Source: Gammaproteobacteria bacterium (lineage in GTDB: Bacteria > Pseudomonadota > Gammaproteobacteria > Burkholderiales > Gallionellaceae). Taken from it: a DNA stretch of 64,000 nucleotides. The position numbers and the translations under genes were made by a program. A model generated the notes under the pieces. It made no database searches. It had not been told where the DNA came from and worked only from the letters and a program-made list of their open reading frames with translations. The stretch lies in NCBI GenBank assembly GCA_018820925.1, contig JAHJNJ010000002.1, forward strand, positions 60,619 to 124,618, in the 5' to 3' direction. Positions 34,442-43,418 of this stretch are shown piece by piece (the first letter of the stretch is position 1; the number at the start of each line of letters is the position of its first letter).

Positions 34442-35633
34442 GTTGTTCTCCCTGTTTGCGAACGGTATCGAGCAGTACGGCCTCCATCTCGCTCATGATG
34501 TGTTCCCAAGTCAGCGCTTCCACCGTTTCACGCGCGGCCACGCGGATGCGCTGCACGCGCTCCATATCCGAGATCAATCCTTTGGCCAGCGTGACGAAGG
34601 CGTCGGTATCCGCGAACGGCACCAGCACGCCGTTTACGTCGTGCCGGATGTGCTGGCGCGCGGCGGCATAGTCGTAGGCCACCGTCGCCAGGCCGCTGGC
34701 CATCGCCTCGATGGTGACGTTGCCGTAGGTCTCGGTCAGGCTGGAGTAAAGAAAGATGTCGCCGGAAGCGTAGTGCTGCGCCAGCGGTTCGCCGGTTTGC
34801 ATGCCGGCGAAAATCACCTGCGGATGCTGCTTTTCCAGTTCGGCGCGGGCGGGGCCGTCGCCGACCATCACCAGCCGTGCCAGCGGGTTGATCTTGCGCA
34901 TCTGCTCGAAGGCCTGGATGACCACTTGCAGATTCTTTTCCGGCGCGATGCGGCTGACCAGCATGACAACGGGCGATTCGTCGGCTGCGTGCCATGCCGC
35001 GCGCAGTTCCGCATTGCGTTTGGCCGGATGAAACAGTTCCGTATCCACACCGCGCGAAACCACGAACACGTTCTTGTATCCCTCAAACTCCAGTTGCTGC
35101 TGCAGGGAAACGGTGGGCACCATCGTGCATGCCGCCTTGTTGTGGAAGTGGCGCAGGTAGGCGGCGATGGGTTTTTTCAACAGGCCGATGCCGTAGTGCT
35201 GCGAGTAGCTGTGGAAATTGGTGTGAAAGTCGGTGCTCACCGGGATGCCGAGTTTCTTCGCGGCGGACAGAGCCGACCAGCCCAGCGGGCCTTCGGTGGC
35301 GATGTGCACGATGTCGGGACGCTGGTGCTTCCACAGGCGCATCAACAGCCCCTTTGCGGGCAGGCCGGATTTCAGTTCGGGGTAGCCGGGAATCGGCATG
35401 CCGGAGACCAGCGTCTCCTGGTAATTTTCTTCCTTGGTTGCAGCATCCTGTTTGGACTGACGCGGGCGCACCATGTGGATGCGGTGCCCGCGTTTGAGCA
35501 GACCGTTCACCATGCGCCCGATGGTGATGGCGACGCCGTTCACCTCGGGCAGGTAAGTTTCGGTTACCAGCGCGATTTGCAACGGCGCCGACACAAGGAT
35601 GGGTTCGTTCGGTGTATTCATGCGGCGCATCAT
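34407..35633 (-). CDS. GT4-family glycosyltransferase
   Basis: 408 residues; ATG 35621 (MNTPNEP) is an alternative start. N-terminal donor/acceptor Rossmann domain: LQIALVTETYLPEVNGVAITIGRMVNGL, PDIVHIATEGPLGWSAL, STDFHTNF. C-terminal UDP/GDP-sugar domain: VMLVSRIAPEKNLQVVIQAFEQM, MVGDGPARAELEK, and the E-x7-E motif ETYGNVTIEAMASG. The family includes mannosyl- and glucosyltransferases acting on glycolipids. The overlapping PAP2 gene and nearby dgkA suggest diacylglycerol-based glycolipid synthesis. Confidence 0.9.
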   Translation of the reverse strand: MMRRMNTPNEPILVSAPLQIALVTETYLPEVNGVAITIGRMVNGLLKRGHRIHMVRPRQSKQDAATKEENYQETLVSGMPIPGYPELKSGLPAKGLLMRLWKHQRPDIVHIATEGPLGWSALSAAKKLGIPVSTDFHTNFHSYSQHYGIGLLKKPIAAYLRHFHNKAACTMVPTVSLQQQLEFEGYKNVFVVSRGVDTELFHPAKRNAELRAAWHAADESPVVMLVSRIAPEKNLQVVIQAFEQMRKINPLARLVMVGDGPARAELEKQHPQVIFAGMQTGEPLAQHYASGDIFLYSSLTETYGNVTIEAMASGLATVAYDYAAARQHIRHDVNGVLVPFADTDAFVTLAKGLISDMERVQRIRVAARETVEALTWEHIMSEMEAVLLDTVRKQGEQHVQPELSAATD

Positions 35634-35694
35634 GTCGCGCGCGTATGAAAATTTGATTAAACCTGTATGAAGGATTTATGAATGAGTAGCCAAT

Positions 35695-35756
35695 GCAGGG
35701 TGCGCTTGCGCACCGCATGTGTATTGAGAATTCAATGGTGCGCAAGCGCACCCTAC
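35695..35756. repeat. Dispersed inverted repeat, family D
   Basis: GCAGGGTGCGCTTGCGCACC (from 35695) pairs with GGTGCGCAAGCGCACCCT (from 35737). A more degenerate copy occurs at 60305-60350. The right arm abuts and slightly overlaps the end of dgkA. Confidence 0.8.
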
Positions 35757-36124
35757 ATCTGCAGAAGAACCAATCCCCACACCACCACCACATTGGCCAG
35801 GCTCACCAGCACCGCCGAACTGCCGATGTCCTTGGCGCGTTTGGCGAGGTCGTGGTTCTCCAGCGAAATGCGGTCTACGGTGGCTTCTATGGCGGAGTTG
35901 AACAACTCGACGATGATGACCAGCAACACGCTGCCGATCATCAGCGCCTTGCCGAGATAACCCACCGGCAACCACAGCGCCAGCGGGATAAGGATGACGG
36001 CAAGCAGCACTTCCTGGCGGAAGGCATCTTCATGCTTGTAGGCGGCGCGAAAGCCGGCCAGCGAATAACCGAACGCATTCCACAAACGTACCAGACCGGT
36101 CTTGCCTTTGTAGGGACTTTCCAT
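35753..36124 (-). CDS. dgkA: Diacylglycerol kinase (prokaryotic DgkA)
   Basis: 123 residues from the ATG behind AAGGAAACGCTCA. Three membrane helices and the family signature ELFNSAIEATVDRISLENHDLAKRAKDIGSSAVLVSL are present. It phosphorylates diacylglycerol to phosphatidic acid, recycling the diacylglycerol released by lipid head-group transfer or phospholipase C. It lies downstream of the olsB/olsA-like pair on the same strand with an 83-nt gap. Confidence 0.95.
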   Translation of the reverse strand: MESPYKGKTGLVRLWNAFGYSLAGFRAAYKHEDAFRQEVLLAVILIPLALWLPVGYLGKALMIGSVLLVIIVELFNSAIEATVDRISLENHDLAKRAKDIGSSAVLVSLANVVVVWGLVLLQM

Positions 36125-36207
36125 TGAGCGTTTCCTTGCGATGTACAAAAAAAGAACGCGCATCATAAATCATGCGCGTTAACAGGGGAGAGACGATTGT
36201 GCCGTAT

Positions 36208-36972
36208 TTACGATTGTGCGGACTTTCTCATGAAATGCTTGGCGTAGCGCGCATTCATGCGCGCGACCGGCATCAGGATGAACAGGTCGGCGCAGTTGAA
36301 ATCGGGATCCCAAGCGGGTTCGCCGGCGATGTAGGCGCCCAGGCGCAGATAGCCTTTGATGAGCGGCGGTACGATGACGTCCAGGTCCTGGTTCAGCGAC
36401 TCCAGCGGCAGGCGGCAATGCGGGAACACGCGGTACTCGGCGGGCGCGGCGTGCAGTTTGTGCACCTTGTTGTACACGCTGGCGGCATAGTGTCCGCCGT
36501 CGCTCATGCTGACGCTGGCGCAGCCGATCATGTATTCGTGGCCGTGCTTGCCGATGTAGTCCGCCAGTCCGGCCCACAGTTGGGTGATGGTGGCGCCGTC
36601 GCGGTAGTCGGGATGCACGCAGGAGCGGCCGACCTCGGCCATGCGGTCGCGCAAATGCATCAGGCGCGACAGGTCGAATTCGGTTTCCGAATAATAGCCG
36701 CCGGAAATGTAGGATTGCTCCGGCGGGAGGATGCGGTAGGTACCGACCACTTTGCTGTTGGCGTGGTCGCGCACCAGCAGGTGGTCGCAGAATTCATCGA
36801 AACGGTCGATATCCAGCCCCAGATCCGCGCTCGGCAATTTTGCGCCCATTTCCTCGGCGAACACTTTATAGCGGATGCGTTGCGCTTCTTCCACTTCGGC
36901 CATTGTGTGCGCCAGGCTGAAGGTGAGCTTGCGTTGCGCTTCGTGCGTTTGCTGGCGGATCAGGTCTAACAT
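36208..36972 (-). CDS. olsB: Ornithine acyl-ACP N-acyltransferase-like protein (OlsB family, GNAT fold)
   Basis: 254 residues. Family-typical segments are EEAQRIRYKVFAEEMGA, VGTYRILPPEQ, GGYYSETEFDLSRL, AEVGRSCVHPDYRDG and MIGCASVSMSD. OlsB enzymes attach a 3-hydroxyacyl chain to ornithine to make lyso-ornithine lipid, the first step of phosphorus-free ornithine lipid. The start overlaps the end of the olsA-like gene by seven bases, which supports a two-step pathway operon. Some family members acylate other amino acids, so ornithine specificity is inferred. Confidence 0.85.
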   Translation of the reverse strand: MLDLIRQQTHEAQRKLTFSLAHTMAEVEEAQRIRYKVFAEEMGAKLPSADLGLDIDRFDEFCDHLLVRDHANSKVVGTYRILPPEQSYISGGYYSETEFDLSRLMHLRDRMAEVGRSCVHPDYRDGATITQLWAGLADYIGKHGHEYMIGCASVSMSDGGHYAASVYNKVHKLHAAPAEYRVFPHCRLPLESLNQDLDVIVPPLIKGYLRLGAYIAGEPAWDPDFNCADLFILMPVARMNARYAKHFMRKSAQS

Positions 36973-37799
36973 TGTTGCTCTCCTATCGGGATGATAGGAA
37001 GCAGATTACTTTCCGAATGTTGCGCCGGGGTTACGGGAATATGAAAGTTCGGTGACGCGGCCGTGTGCAACGCACTGCTGATGCGCTCGTGCGACATTCG
37101 CGTCAGGCTGCGCCTGTCCATGTCCCGCGCATTTAGCGGTGCAGTCGCGAATAGCAGCACATGCAACTCCGGCGTGCTCAGGATGCGCCACATCGAGGTG
37201 CCGAAAGAGATGTCGTCGATATAGGCGGCGGCGGTGGAGTGCGTGCCGCAGTTGTCCTGGTAGCGAATGGCGACAGGATGTACCCGCGCCCCGGCGTCGA
37301 TGGCAGGCTGCAGCAGGGACGAATGGAAATGCGCGACAGCAGTGCCGTCGGTGGTGGTGCCTTCGGGAAAAATGGCGAGACATTCGCCGCGCTGCAGCAA
37401 TTCGACCAGGTGTACGTTGATACGCGCTGCAGAGCGGGCCTTGCCGCGTTCGATGAATAGTGTTTGCGCCCGCGCGCACAGCCAGCCGATCACCGGCCAG
37501 CGCCGCACTTCGGATTTGGCAACGAAGCGCATCGGCACCACCGCATTCAGCACGAACACGTCCAGCCACGAGATGTGGTTGGTGACGATAAGGCCGTGGC
37601 GCAGGGTGTGCAGCGCATCGTCGTCGGCGATATCAATGCGCACATTGAAGATATGCAGCAGGTCGGTGGACCAGTTTTGCAGGATGAGCCGGCGTACTTT
37701 CAGTGGGAACCACGGGTAAGCAATGGCCTGGATCAGGCCGTTGCAGATGTGCAGTGCGAGACGCGCGGCACGAAAGAGGGCGATTAATCTTCGGGTCAA
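36966..37799 (-). CDS. olsA: 1-acyl-glycerol-3-phosphate acyltransferase family protein, OlsA-like
   Basis: 277 residues. I chose a TTG start at 37799 because GGAG lies five bases upstream and because the longer frame's first 25 codons (start 37892) translate a dispersed repeat. PlsC motifs are present: NHISWLDVF (HX4D), VAKSEVRRWPVIGWL, FIERG, FPEGTTTDG. The protein would acylate lyso-ornithine lipid (OlsA) or lysophosphatidate (PlsC). The seven-base overlap with olsB favours the former. Confidence 0.82.
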   Translation of the reverse strand: MTRRLIALFRAARLALHICNGLIQAIAYPWFPLKVRRLILQNWSTDLLHIFNVRIDIADDDALHTLRHGLIVTNHISWLDVFVLNAVVPMRFVAKSEVRRWPVIGWLCARAQTLFIERGKARSAARINVHLVELLQRGECLAIFPEGTTTDGTAVAHFHSSLLQPAIDAGARVHPVAIRYQDNCGTHSTAAAYIDDISFGTSMWRILSTPELHVLLFATAPLNARDMDRRSLTRMSHERISSALHTAASPNFHIPVTPAQHSESNLLPIIPIGEQQC

Positions 37800-37818
37800 A
37801 ATTTCTCCAAAATCCAGG

Positions 37819-37897
37819 GTAGGGTGGGCACGTTTTTGGTGCCCACGCGGGCAGCAGAGCGTGTTTCCGCGTGGGCACAACAACGTGCCCACCCTAC
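37819..37897. repeat. Dispersed inverted repeat, family C, directly upstream of olsA
   Basis: Left arm GTAGGGTGGGCACG then GTGCCCACGCGG (37819-37850); right arm CCGCGTGGGCAC then ACGTGCCCACCCTAC (37867-37897). It lies about 20 nt before the TTG start of olsA, within the transcript leader if the promoter is further upstream. Its translation explains the spurious N-terminal extension of the open frame. The rest of the gap to 38041 holds nothing recognisable. Confidence 0.85.
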
Positions 37898-38041
37898 ATA
37901 TTCAATCCACGGACAACACCGAGAACACGGAGATCGTGCAGAGATATTCCAGCGTTCTGCCGAAGCCCTGTGTGAACAGCCGGGTGCTGATGCTGTAAGC
38001 GGCTTTCTCCGTGAGTCCGGTTTTTTTTGCGGCAAGTATTT

Positions 38042-39910
38042 TCATGATGCCTGGTCTCCTTGTCTGGTGATGACATTGCGCTGCTCGACGAACAAACTGT
38101 TGCCGTTGATCTTCTTCGCCATTTTCTTGGCGTCGCTCATGGCGGCGGAAACTTCGTGGTGCGACATGAGTTGTCCGGGTGCGACCGGGATCGCGCCTAT
38201 GGACAGGCTGGTGAGCGGATGGAATTTGAGCGTGCCGTCGCGCCCCTCGCTGCGATAACCGCCCGCGGCCAGATGTTCCGCCTTGAACAAGAGTTCGGTG
38301 GCCTGTTCGAACGAGCGCAATGCCTGTTCACAGCGGGTTTTCCAGTCGCGGCTTTGCATGAGCAGGATGAAATCGTCGCCGCCGATATGGCCGATGAAGT
38401 CCAGCTTGGGGTCGCAGGCCCAGTTGAGGATGCGGCCGGTGAGCTGGATCATTTCGTCGCCCTTGCGGTAGCTGTAGTTGTCGTTGAAAGGCTTGAAGTG
38501 GTCGAGGTCGCAGTAGCAGGCGACGAACGGGGTGTTCGCATGCAGCAGCCGTTCGATGTGTTCGTTGATCGGCACGTTGCCCGGCAGCAGCGTGAGCGGG
38601 TTGGCGTAGCGCGCCGCCTCCAGTTGCATCTGCGTCAGTTCGCGCAGCAGATCCTGCCCGGAGGCGACGCCGATGTAGCGTCCCAGTTCGGTGATGATGA
38701 AGCCGTCGGCAAAATGGCGGCTGTCCGCCTCGGACAGGAAATGGCTCAATTCCTGGATCGGCATGTTCCTTTCCACCAGCAGCGGCTCGCCCTGGATCAA
38801 TCCGTCGCAGGGCTTCCTGCCCATCAGTTCGCGCTGGTAGGGTTTGGCGAAACGGTCGATGAATTGATAGCGGTTGATGATGCCGAGCGGCTTGCCGCTT
38901 TTGACGACCGGGATGATGCGCAATGCGGGATTGGCGTTGAAGCGCTCGAACACGTGGTCGTTCAGCGTTTCCGGCAGCACCGGTTCGACGTAGGTCAGCA
39001 GCTTGTGGGCCGTCATTTGCGAATACCGGTTCGCTTCCGGCATGGGAAAGATGGCGATGTTGGACGAATTGATGATGCTGCCGACTGCGGCAGAGGCCAG
39101 CAACGGCGGGGTGGGGCTGGGGCGCGCGATGAAATAGCCCTGGCCGAAGGCGATGCCGATATCCTTCACCACACGCAGCTCGGCCTCCGTCTCCACGCCT
39201 TCGGCGACAACGTGGGTACCGCAGCTTTCCGCGATATGCTGGATGGATTTGAGGAATTGCAGCTTGATCGGGTCGTGATCCACGCCCTGCACAAAATGCA
39301 TGTCGACTTTGATGAACTCCGGGCGCAGTTCCGACCACAGGCGCAGGCTGGAGAAGCCTTCGCCCAGATCGTCAATGGCGATCTTGAAACCCATCGAGCG
39401 GTAATGCAGCAGGGCGCTGCGCATGCTCTCGAAATCGAAGGTGGGCTGGTTTTCGGTGATCTCGATGATGACGCGTTCCGGTGCTATGCCCAACTGGCGC
39501 ATAAACTCCAATGTCTGCCCGTTCTTGAAACTGGGGTGGGTCATTGTTTGCGGGCTGACGTTGAGGAACAGGTTGCCCGGCAGGTTGAGTTTGGCAAACG
39601 ACTCGAGCACGGTGTGGCGCGACAGCATTTCCAGCTCTAGTTGCAAATCCTGTTGTCCGGCTGCGCCGAACAGATTGATGGGGGAGTGCAGCGGACTGTC
39701 CGCCGGGCCGCGTATCAGGCCCTCGAAGCCCAGGAACTCGCCGCTCTTGAGGTCGATAATAGGTTGGAACAGGGCGCTCAAACGCCGTTGTTCAATGATT
39801 TCGCGCAAAGGCGTCACGGCCGGTTCCTTGGCGCGCGGCAGGGCCGGTTTTGCCAATAATTGCGCGCGGGAAGTGGTGCGGTGCTTCTCGACAGGTAGAA
39901 TGCCGTGCAT
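38042..39910 (-). CDS. EAL-CBS-GGDEF signalling protein (cyclic-di-GMP)
   Basis: 622 residues in the less common order EAL, CBS pair, GGDEF. The EAL domain (about 35-275) keeps most phosphodiesterase positions: EGLIRGP, NVSPQTM, EITENQP, FKIAIDDLGEGFSSL, FIKVDM, EGVETEAEL. CBS-like repeats lie at about 310-430 (IIPVVKSGKPLGIINRYQF; GFIITELGRYIGVASGQDLLREL). The C-terminal GGDEF domain has CDLDHFKPFNDNYSYRKGDEMI but HIGGDDFILL, so the signature is GGDDF. Probably an active phosphodiesterase with a ligand-sensing cyclase-like domain. It is divergent from the lipase-like gene, 72 nt apart. Confidence 0.9.
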   Translation of the reverse strand: MHGILPVEKHRTTSRAQLLAKPALPRAKEPAVTPLREIIEQRRLSALFQPIIDLKSGEFLGFEGLIRGPADSPLHSPINLFGAAGQQDLQLELEMLSRHTVLESFAKLNLPGNLFLNVSPQTMTHPSFKNGQTLEFMRQLGIAPERVIIEITENQPTFDFESMRSALLHYRSMGFKIAIDDLGEGFSSLRLWSELRPEFIKVDMHFVQGVDHDPIKLQFLKSIQHIAESCGTHVVAEGVETEAELRVVKDIGIAFGQGYFIARPSPTPPLLASAAVGSIINSSNIAIFPMPEANRYSQMTAHKLLTYVEPVLPETLNDHVFERFNANPALRIIPVVKSGKPLGIINRYQFIDRFAKPYQRELMGRKPCDGLIQGEPLLVERNMPIQELSHFLSEADSRHFADGFIITELGRYIGVASGQDLLRELTQMQLEAARYANPLTLLPGNVPINEHIERLLHANTPFVACYCDLDHFKPFNDNYSYRKGDEMIQLTGRILNWACDPKLDFIGHIGGDDFILLMQSRDWKTRCEQALRSFEQATELLFKAEHLAAGGYRSEGRDGTLKFHPLTSLSIGAIPVAPGQLMSHHEVSAAMSDAKKMAKKINGNSLFVEQRNVITRQGDQAS

Positions 39911-39982
39911 GGGGTGTTCCTGCTCTCTTATCAGGCAGCGGAAGATAACGCCCGGTTGTTACGCGAATATGACGGAGGATTG

Positions 39983-41122
39983 ATGGACATACTTGGCTTG
40001 CGGCATCGGCCATCGGGGTTGAACTCACACTTTATCGGTGGCGGGATGTCATTTGCGGTTTATGTGCAGCGCACGCAGGAGATGCTGCGGCGGATTCACG
40101 ATTGGAAGAACGACGGGGAGCAAATCATTGCCGGAAATTCGCCATTCGAACTTCTGCCGACCGGCAATTTTGAAAAAGGGAGCGACAAGCCCTACAGGCG
40201 CGGCATTTTGCTGACACACGGCCTGACCGACTCGCCGTACCAGATGCGCCATCTGGCCGCGTTTTTCCAGCGCATGGGCTTTCGCGTCATGGCGCCGCTG
40301 CTGCCGGGACACGGCACCCAGCCCGGCGATCTGCTCAAGGTACGCTGGAAGGAGTGGAGGAAGGCGGTAAATTTTGGCGTCAGCAGGCTGGCGGAAGAAG
40401 TGGATGAGTTGTATCTCGGCGGCCTTTCGGCAGGCGCCGCATTGAGCGTGCTGCAAAGCGCGAAAGACAAGCGCGTGCGCGGCCTGTTCCTGTTTTCCCC
40501 GGCATTCGAGATCGACCTGCGCGCAAAGTGGGCGAACCTGCACCGGCTCTACAGCAGGTGGGTGCCCAAGGAGGCGTGGCTAAACGTGATGCAGGATCGC
40601 GACAAATACAAATACGAATCCTTCTGCAAGAATGCCGCCGCGCAAATGTACTCGCTGACGCAAGCCTTGCCGCGTGCGGGATTGAAGATCCCGATTTTCA
40701 TTGCCGCCAGCGCGGACGATGTCACGGTATCCGCGTCGGCGACCCTGGGCTTTATGGATCGCGCACGGCATGAAGGAAACAGGCTGGTGTGGTACGCGAC
40801 GAAAAAACCCGATCATCAAAATATCGAATGGGTAAACAGTGCAGTGCCCGGGCAGCATATTTTGAGCAGCGCGCACACCGCTATTGTCATGCCGCCGGAG
40901 GATGAGCATTACGGGGCCAATGGCGACTATGTGAACTGCCTGCACTATTACGAAAACGACAAGACCAGTTACCGCACTTGCTGTGCGCGCGGGCCGGAGA
41001 CATTGCTGGGTGAAGCAACCGAGCAGAATCTCCGGCAAGGCGTTGTCCGGCGGCTGACCTATAACCCGCACTACGCGGCGCTGGAAGCGTCCATGCAGGA
41101 ATTCATTGAAAGACTGGCGTGA
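39983..41122 (+). CDS. Alpha/beta hydrolase, lipase/esterase-like
   Basis: 379 residues from the ATG behind GGAGGATTG. The oxyanion and nucleophile regions are clear: GILLTHGLTDSPYQM and LYLGGLSAGAALSVL (G-x-S-x-G), with an Asp in IFIAASADDVTVS and a His in ILSSAHTAIV or PDHQNIEW. This matches the serine aminopeptidase S33/monoacylglycerol lipase-like superfamily. The gene's stop overlaps the glycerophosphodiesterase start by four bases (GTGA), and GlpD and an FGGY kinase follow. A lysophospholipase or deacylating lipase role upstream of glycerophosphodiester breakdown is therefore likely by context. Confidence 0.82.
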   Translation: MDILGLRHRPSGLNSHFIGGGMSFAVYVQRTQEMLRRIHDWKNDGEQIIAGNSPFELLPTGNFEKGSDKPYRRGILLTHGLTDSPYQMRHLAAFFQRMGFRVMAPLLPGHGTQPGDLLKVRWKEWRKAVNFGVSRLAEEVDELYLGGLSAGAALSVLQSAKDKRVRGLFLFSPAFEIDLRAKWANLHRLYSRWVPKEAWLNVMQDRDKYKYESFCKNAAAQMYSLTQALPRAGLKIPIFIAASADDVTVSASATLGFMDRARHEGNRLVWYATKKPDHQNIEWVNSAVPGQHILSSAHTAIVMPPEDEHYGANGDYVNCLHYYENDKTSYRTCCARGPETLLGEATEQNLRQGVVRRLTYNPHYAALEASMQEFIERLA

Positions 41123-41862
41123 CCAAAACTTTGATCTTCGCGCATCGCGGTGCGAACAAGGAAGCTGCGGAAAACACGCGCAGCGCGTTCGACAAGGCGC
41201 TGGCCTACCCCATCGACGGCATCGAAACGGACATCCAGCTCTCGCGCGATGAAGTTGCCGTGTTGTGGCACGACCGCGACCTGAAAAAACTGAAACTGCC
41301 CGGTCAGCACGTCGATGACTTCACCCATGCGCAACTGCAGGCGATGAATTTTGCCGCGCACTTTGCGGGCTCAAGCGCCCCCGAGGGCGTGATGAGTTTG
41401 CGGGAATTCATCGCGGCTTACCGGGCGCGCTGCGGCCTGCTGCTGGAGATCAAGAACCGCGACTGGGAACGGGTTGAACGGCAGGAGCTCAAGGTCAGGA
41501 AGACGCTGGCGCTGGTCGGCCAGGTGACGGATGACCGCATCATGGTGTCTTCCTTCAATCTCGACAGTCTCGTCTACGCGCATCGTTTTGCGGATCAGTT
41601 TCCGCTGGTGCTGAACCTGGAACCGGAACACAGCGTGCGCGATGCGCAACGCTTCCTGCACGACCATCCATTCCTGTACGGTTTGTGCGTGCATATTTCC
41701 ACACTGGACGTGGACATGATGAAGGTGGTGCGCGAGCGCGGCAAACGCATCGCCGTCTACACCTGCGATAGCGATGCCGAGATCACGCGCGCGCTGACCC
41801 TGGGCGTGGATGTGCTGATCAGCAACGTGCCGGACAAGGCGTTGCAGATGAGAGATCAATGA
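41119..41862 (+). CDS. ugpQ: Glycerophosphodiester phosphodiesterase
   Basis: 247 residues, GTG start overlapping the previous stop. GDPD signatures: FAHRGANKEAAENTRSAF, GIETDIQLSRDEVAVLWHDRDL (catalytic E, D, H) and LLLEIKNRD. It hydrolyses glycerophosphodiesters to glycerol-3-phosphate and an alcohol in the cytoplasm (no signal peptide). Its product is the substrate of the next gene, glpD, which starts in a four-base ATGA overlap. Confidence 0.93.
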   Translation: MTKTLIFAHRGANKEAAENTRSAFDKALAYPIDGIETDIQLSRDEVAVLWHDRDLKKLKLPGQHVDDFTHAQLQAMNFAAHFAGSSAPEGVMSLREFIAAYRARCGLLLEIKNRDWERVERQELKVRKTLALVGQVTDDRIMVSSFNLDSLVYAHRFADQFPLVLNLEPEHSVRDAQRFLHDHPFLYGLCVHISTLDVDMMKVVRERGKRIAVYTCDSDAEITRALTLGVDVLISNVPDKALQMRDQ

Positions 41863-43418
41863 AGCGCGATTTCTCCGCCCTGGACGGTGAATTCGATCTG
41901 CTGGTGTGCGGCGGCGGCATCTATGGTGCATGGACGGCTTACGACGCGGCACTGCGCGGCCTGAAGGTCGCGCTGGTGGAGCAGGGCGATTGGGCGGGAG
42001 CAACTTCGTCTGCGTCGAGCAAGCTTATCCACGGCGGGCTGCGCTATCTGGAGACTTACGATTTCAAGCTGGTGCGCAAGGCACTGCGCGAACGGCGCAT
42101 GCTGCTGCAAGCAGCACCGCATCGCGTATGGCCGTTGCGTTTCGGTGTGCCGGTGTATGCGGACAGCCGCAACGGCACGCTGTTGCTGAAGGCGGGATTG
42201 ACGCTGTACGACACGCTGGCGGGTTTTCCGGGCGAGCCGATGTGTCATCACCATCACGGGCACGAGGCGTTCTCCGCACACTTTCCATTCTTGAACGAGG
42301 CGGGGCTGCGCGGCGGCTTCACCTACGGCGATGCGCAGACGGACGATGCGCGGCTGGTGCTGGAATTGGTGGCGGGCGCGCTGCAGCACGGCGCGGTGTG
42401 CGTGAATTACGCCAGGCTGGTGGCGTGGGACGAAACGCACGGCGCGGTGAGCGGCGCGACGGTGCAGGATGCCGTGGGCGGCACGGCGCTGCACGTGCGT
42501 GCCCGGCAATGCGTGAGCACGGCCGGGCAGTGGACCACGGCAACTGAACAGGGGCGCGCATGGTGCCGCTTGAGCAAGGGCGTCCATCTGGTGATGCCCG
42601 CCTTGAATACGCAGGAGGCGATCCTGCTCACGGCCAGGGAAGACGGACGCGTATTTTTCGTCATTCCGTGGTACGGACGCACGCTGCTGGGCACGACGGA
42701 TACCGACTATCGCGGCGACATCGCGCATGTGACGGTGGAAGCGGCGGAGGTGACTTACCTGCTCGCGGCAGCAAACCGTTACCTGAAAACGGCATGGACG
42801 CAGGCGGATGTCGTCGGCAGCTATGCCGGGGTGCGCGTGATGAAACAGAGCGATGCCGATCATCCGTCCGCCGTGAGCCGCGACTGGGAATTGAAAACGG
42901 CGCGCAACGGGCTGCATCACGCCATCGGCGGCAAACTCACTTCGGCGCGCGAAGATGCGGCCGTCATTGTCGATGCGGTGTGCGCGCAGCTTGGCGCAGC
43001 AACCGCGTGCGCCACCAACGGGCGGGATTTTCCGTGGAAGCCGCAGCAGGATTTCATTGCATGGTCGGAAGAGGTGAGTGCAACCGCGCGCCGTTTCGGC
43101 ATCGACGCGGAAAGCACCAGGTGGCTGGCGCGCCGTCATGGCGTGCGCATCGCGCAGGTGTTCCGGATCATCGAGGAAACGCCGCAACTGGCGGTGCGCA
43201 TCGTGTCGGCATTGCCGTTCATCTATGCCGACCTGTTGCTGAGCGCGCGGGATGAGATGGTGGTGCACCTGTCCGACCTGTTGCGCAGGCGCATGCCGTT
43301 GCTGATCCTGGCGAAAATCGATGCGGACGAGTTGCGCCATTTTGCCGAATTGCTGGCACCGGTGCTGGATTGGGATGCCGACAGGATTGACCGGGAGGTG
43401 GAGGCCTGCCTGCCATGA
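41859..43418 (+). CDS. glpD: FAD-dependent glycerol-3-phosphate dehydrogenase
   Basis: 519 residues. N-terminal FAD-binding motif DLLVCGGGIYGAWTAYDAALRGLKVALVEQGDWAGATSSASSKLIHGGLRYLE is the DAO-family and GlpD signature; further GlpD segments are FVIPWYGRTLLGTTDTDY, GSYAGVRVM and HHAIGGKLTSAREDA. It oxidises glycerol-3-phosphate to dihydroxyacetone phosphate, passing electrons to the quinone pool. It is coupled to the upstream phosphodiesterase and overlaps the downstream kinase. Confidence 0.93.
   Translation: MKRDFSALDGEFDLLVCGGGIYGAWTAYDAALRGLKVALVEQGDWAGATSSASSKLIHGGLRYLETYDFKLVRKALRERRMLLQAAPHRVWPLRFGVPVYADSRNGTLLLKAGLTLYDTLAGFPGEPMCHHHHGHEAFSAHFPFLNEAGLRGGFTYGDAQTDDARLVLELVAGALQHGAVCVNYARLVAWDETHGAVSGATVQDAVGGTALHVRARQCVSTAGQWTTATEQGRAWCRLSKGVHLVMPALNTQEAILLTAREDGRVFFVIPWYGRTLLGTTDTDYRGDIAHVTVEAAEVTYLLAAANRYLKTAWTQADVVGSYAGVRVMKQSDADHPSAVSRDWELKTARNGLHHAIGGKLTSAREDAAVIVDAVCAQLGAATACATNGRDFPWKPQQDFIAWSEEVSATARRFGIDAESTRWLARRHGVRIAQVFRIIEETPQLAVRIVSALPFIYADLLLSARDEMVVHLSDLLRRRMPLLILAKIDADELRHFAELLAPVLDWDADRIDREVEACLP

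Noticed and set aside
34434..35648. Long open frame antisense to the GT4 glycosyltransferase
   Set aside because: Shadow frame; glycosyltransferase motifs are on the other strand.
38060..39640. Long open frame antisense to the EAL-GGDEF gene
   Set aside because: Shadow frame with no domain; the minus-strand gene has full EAL/GGDEF motifs.
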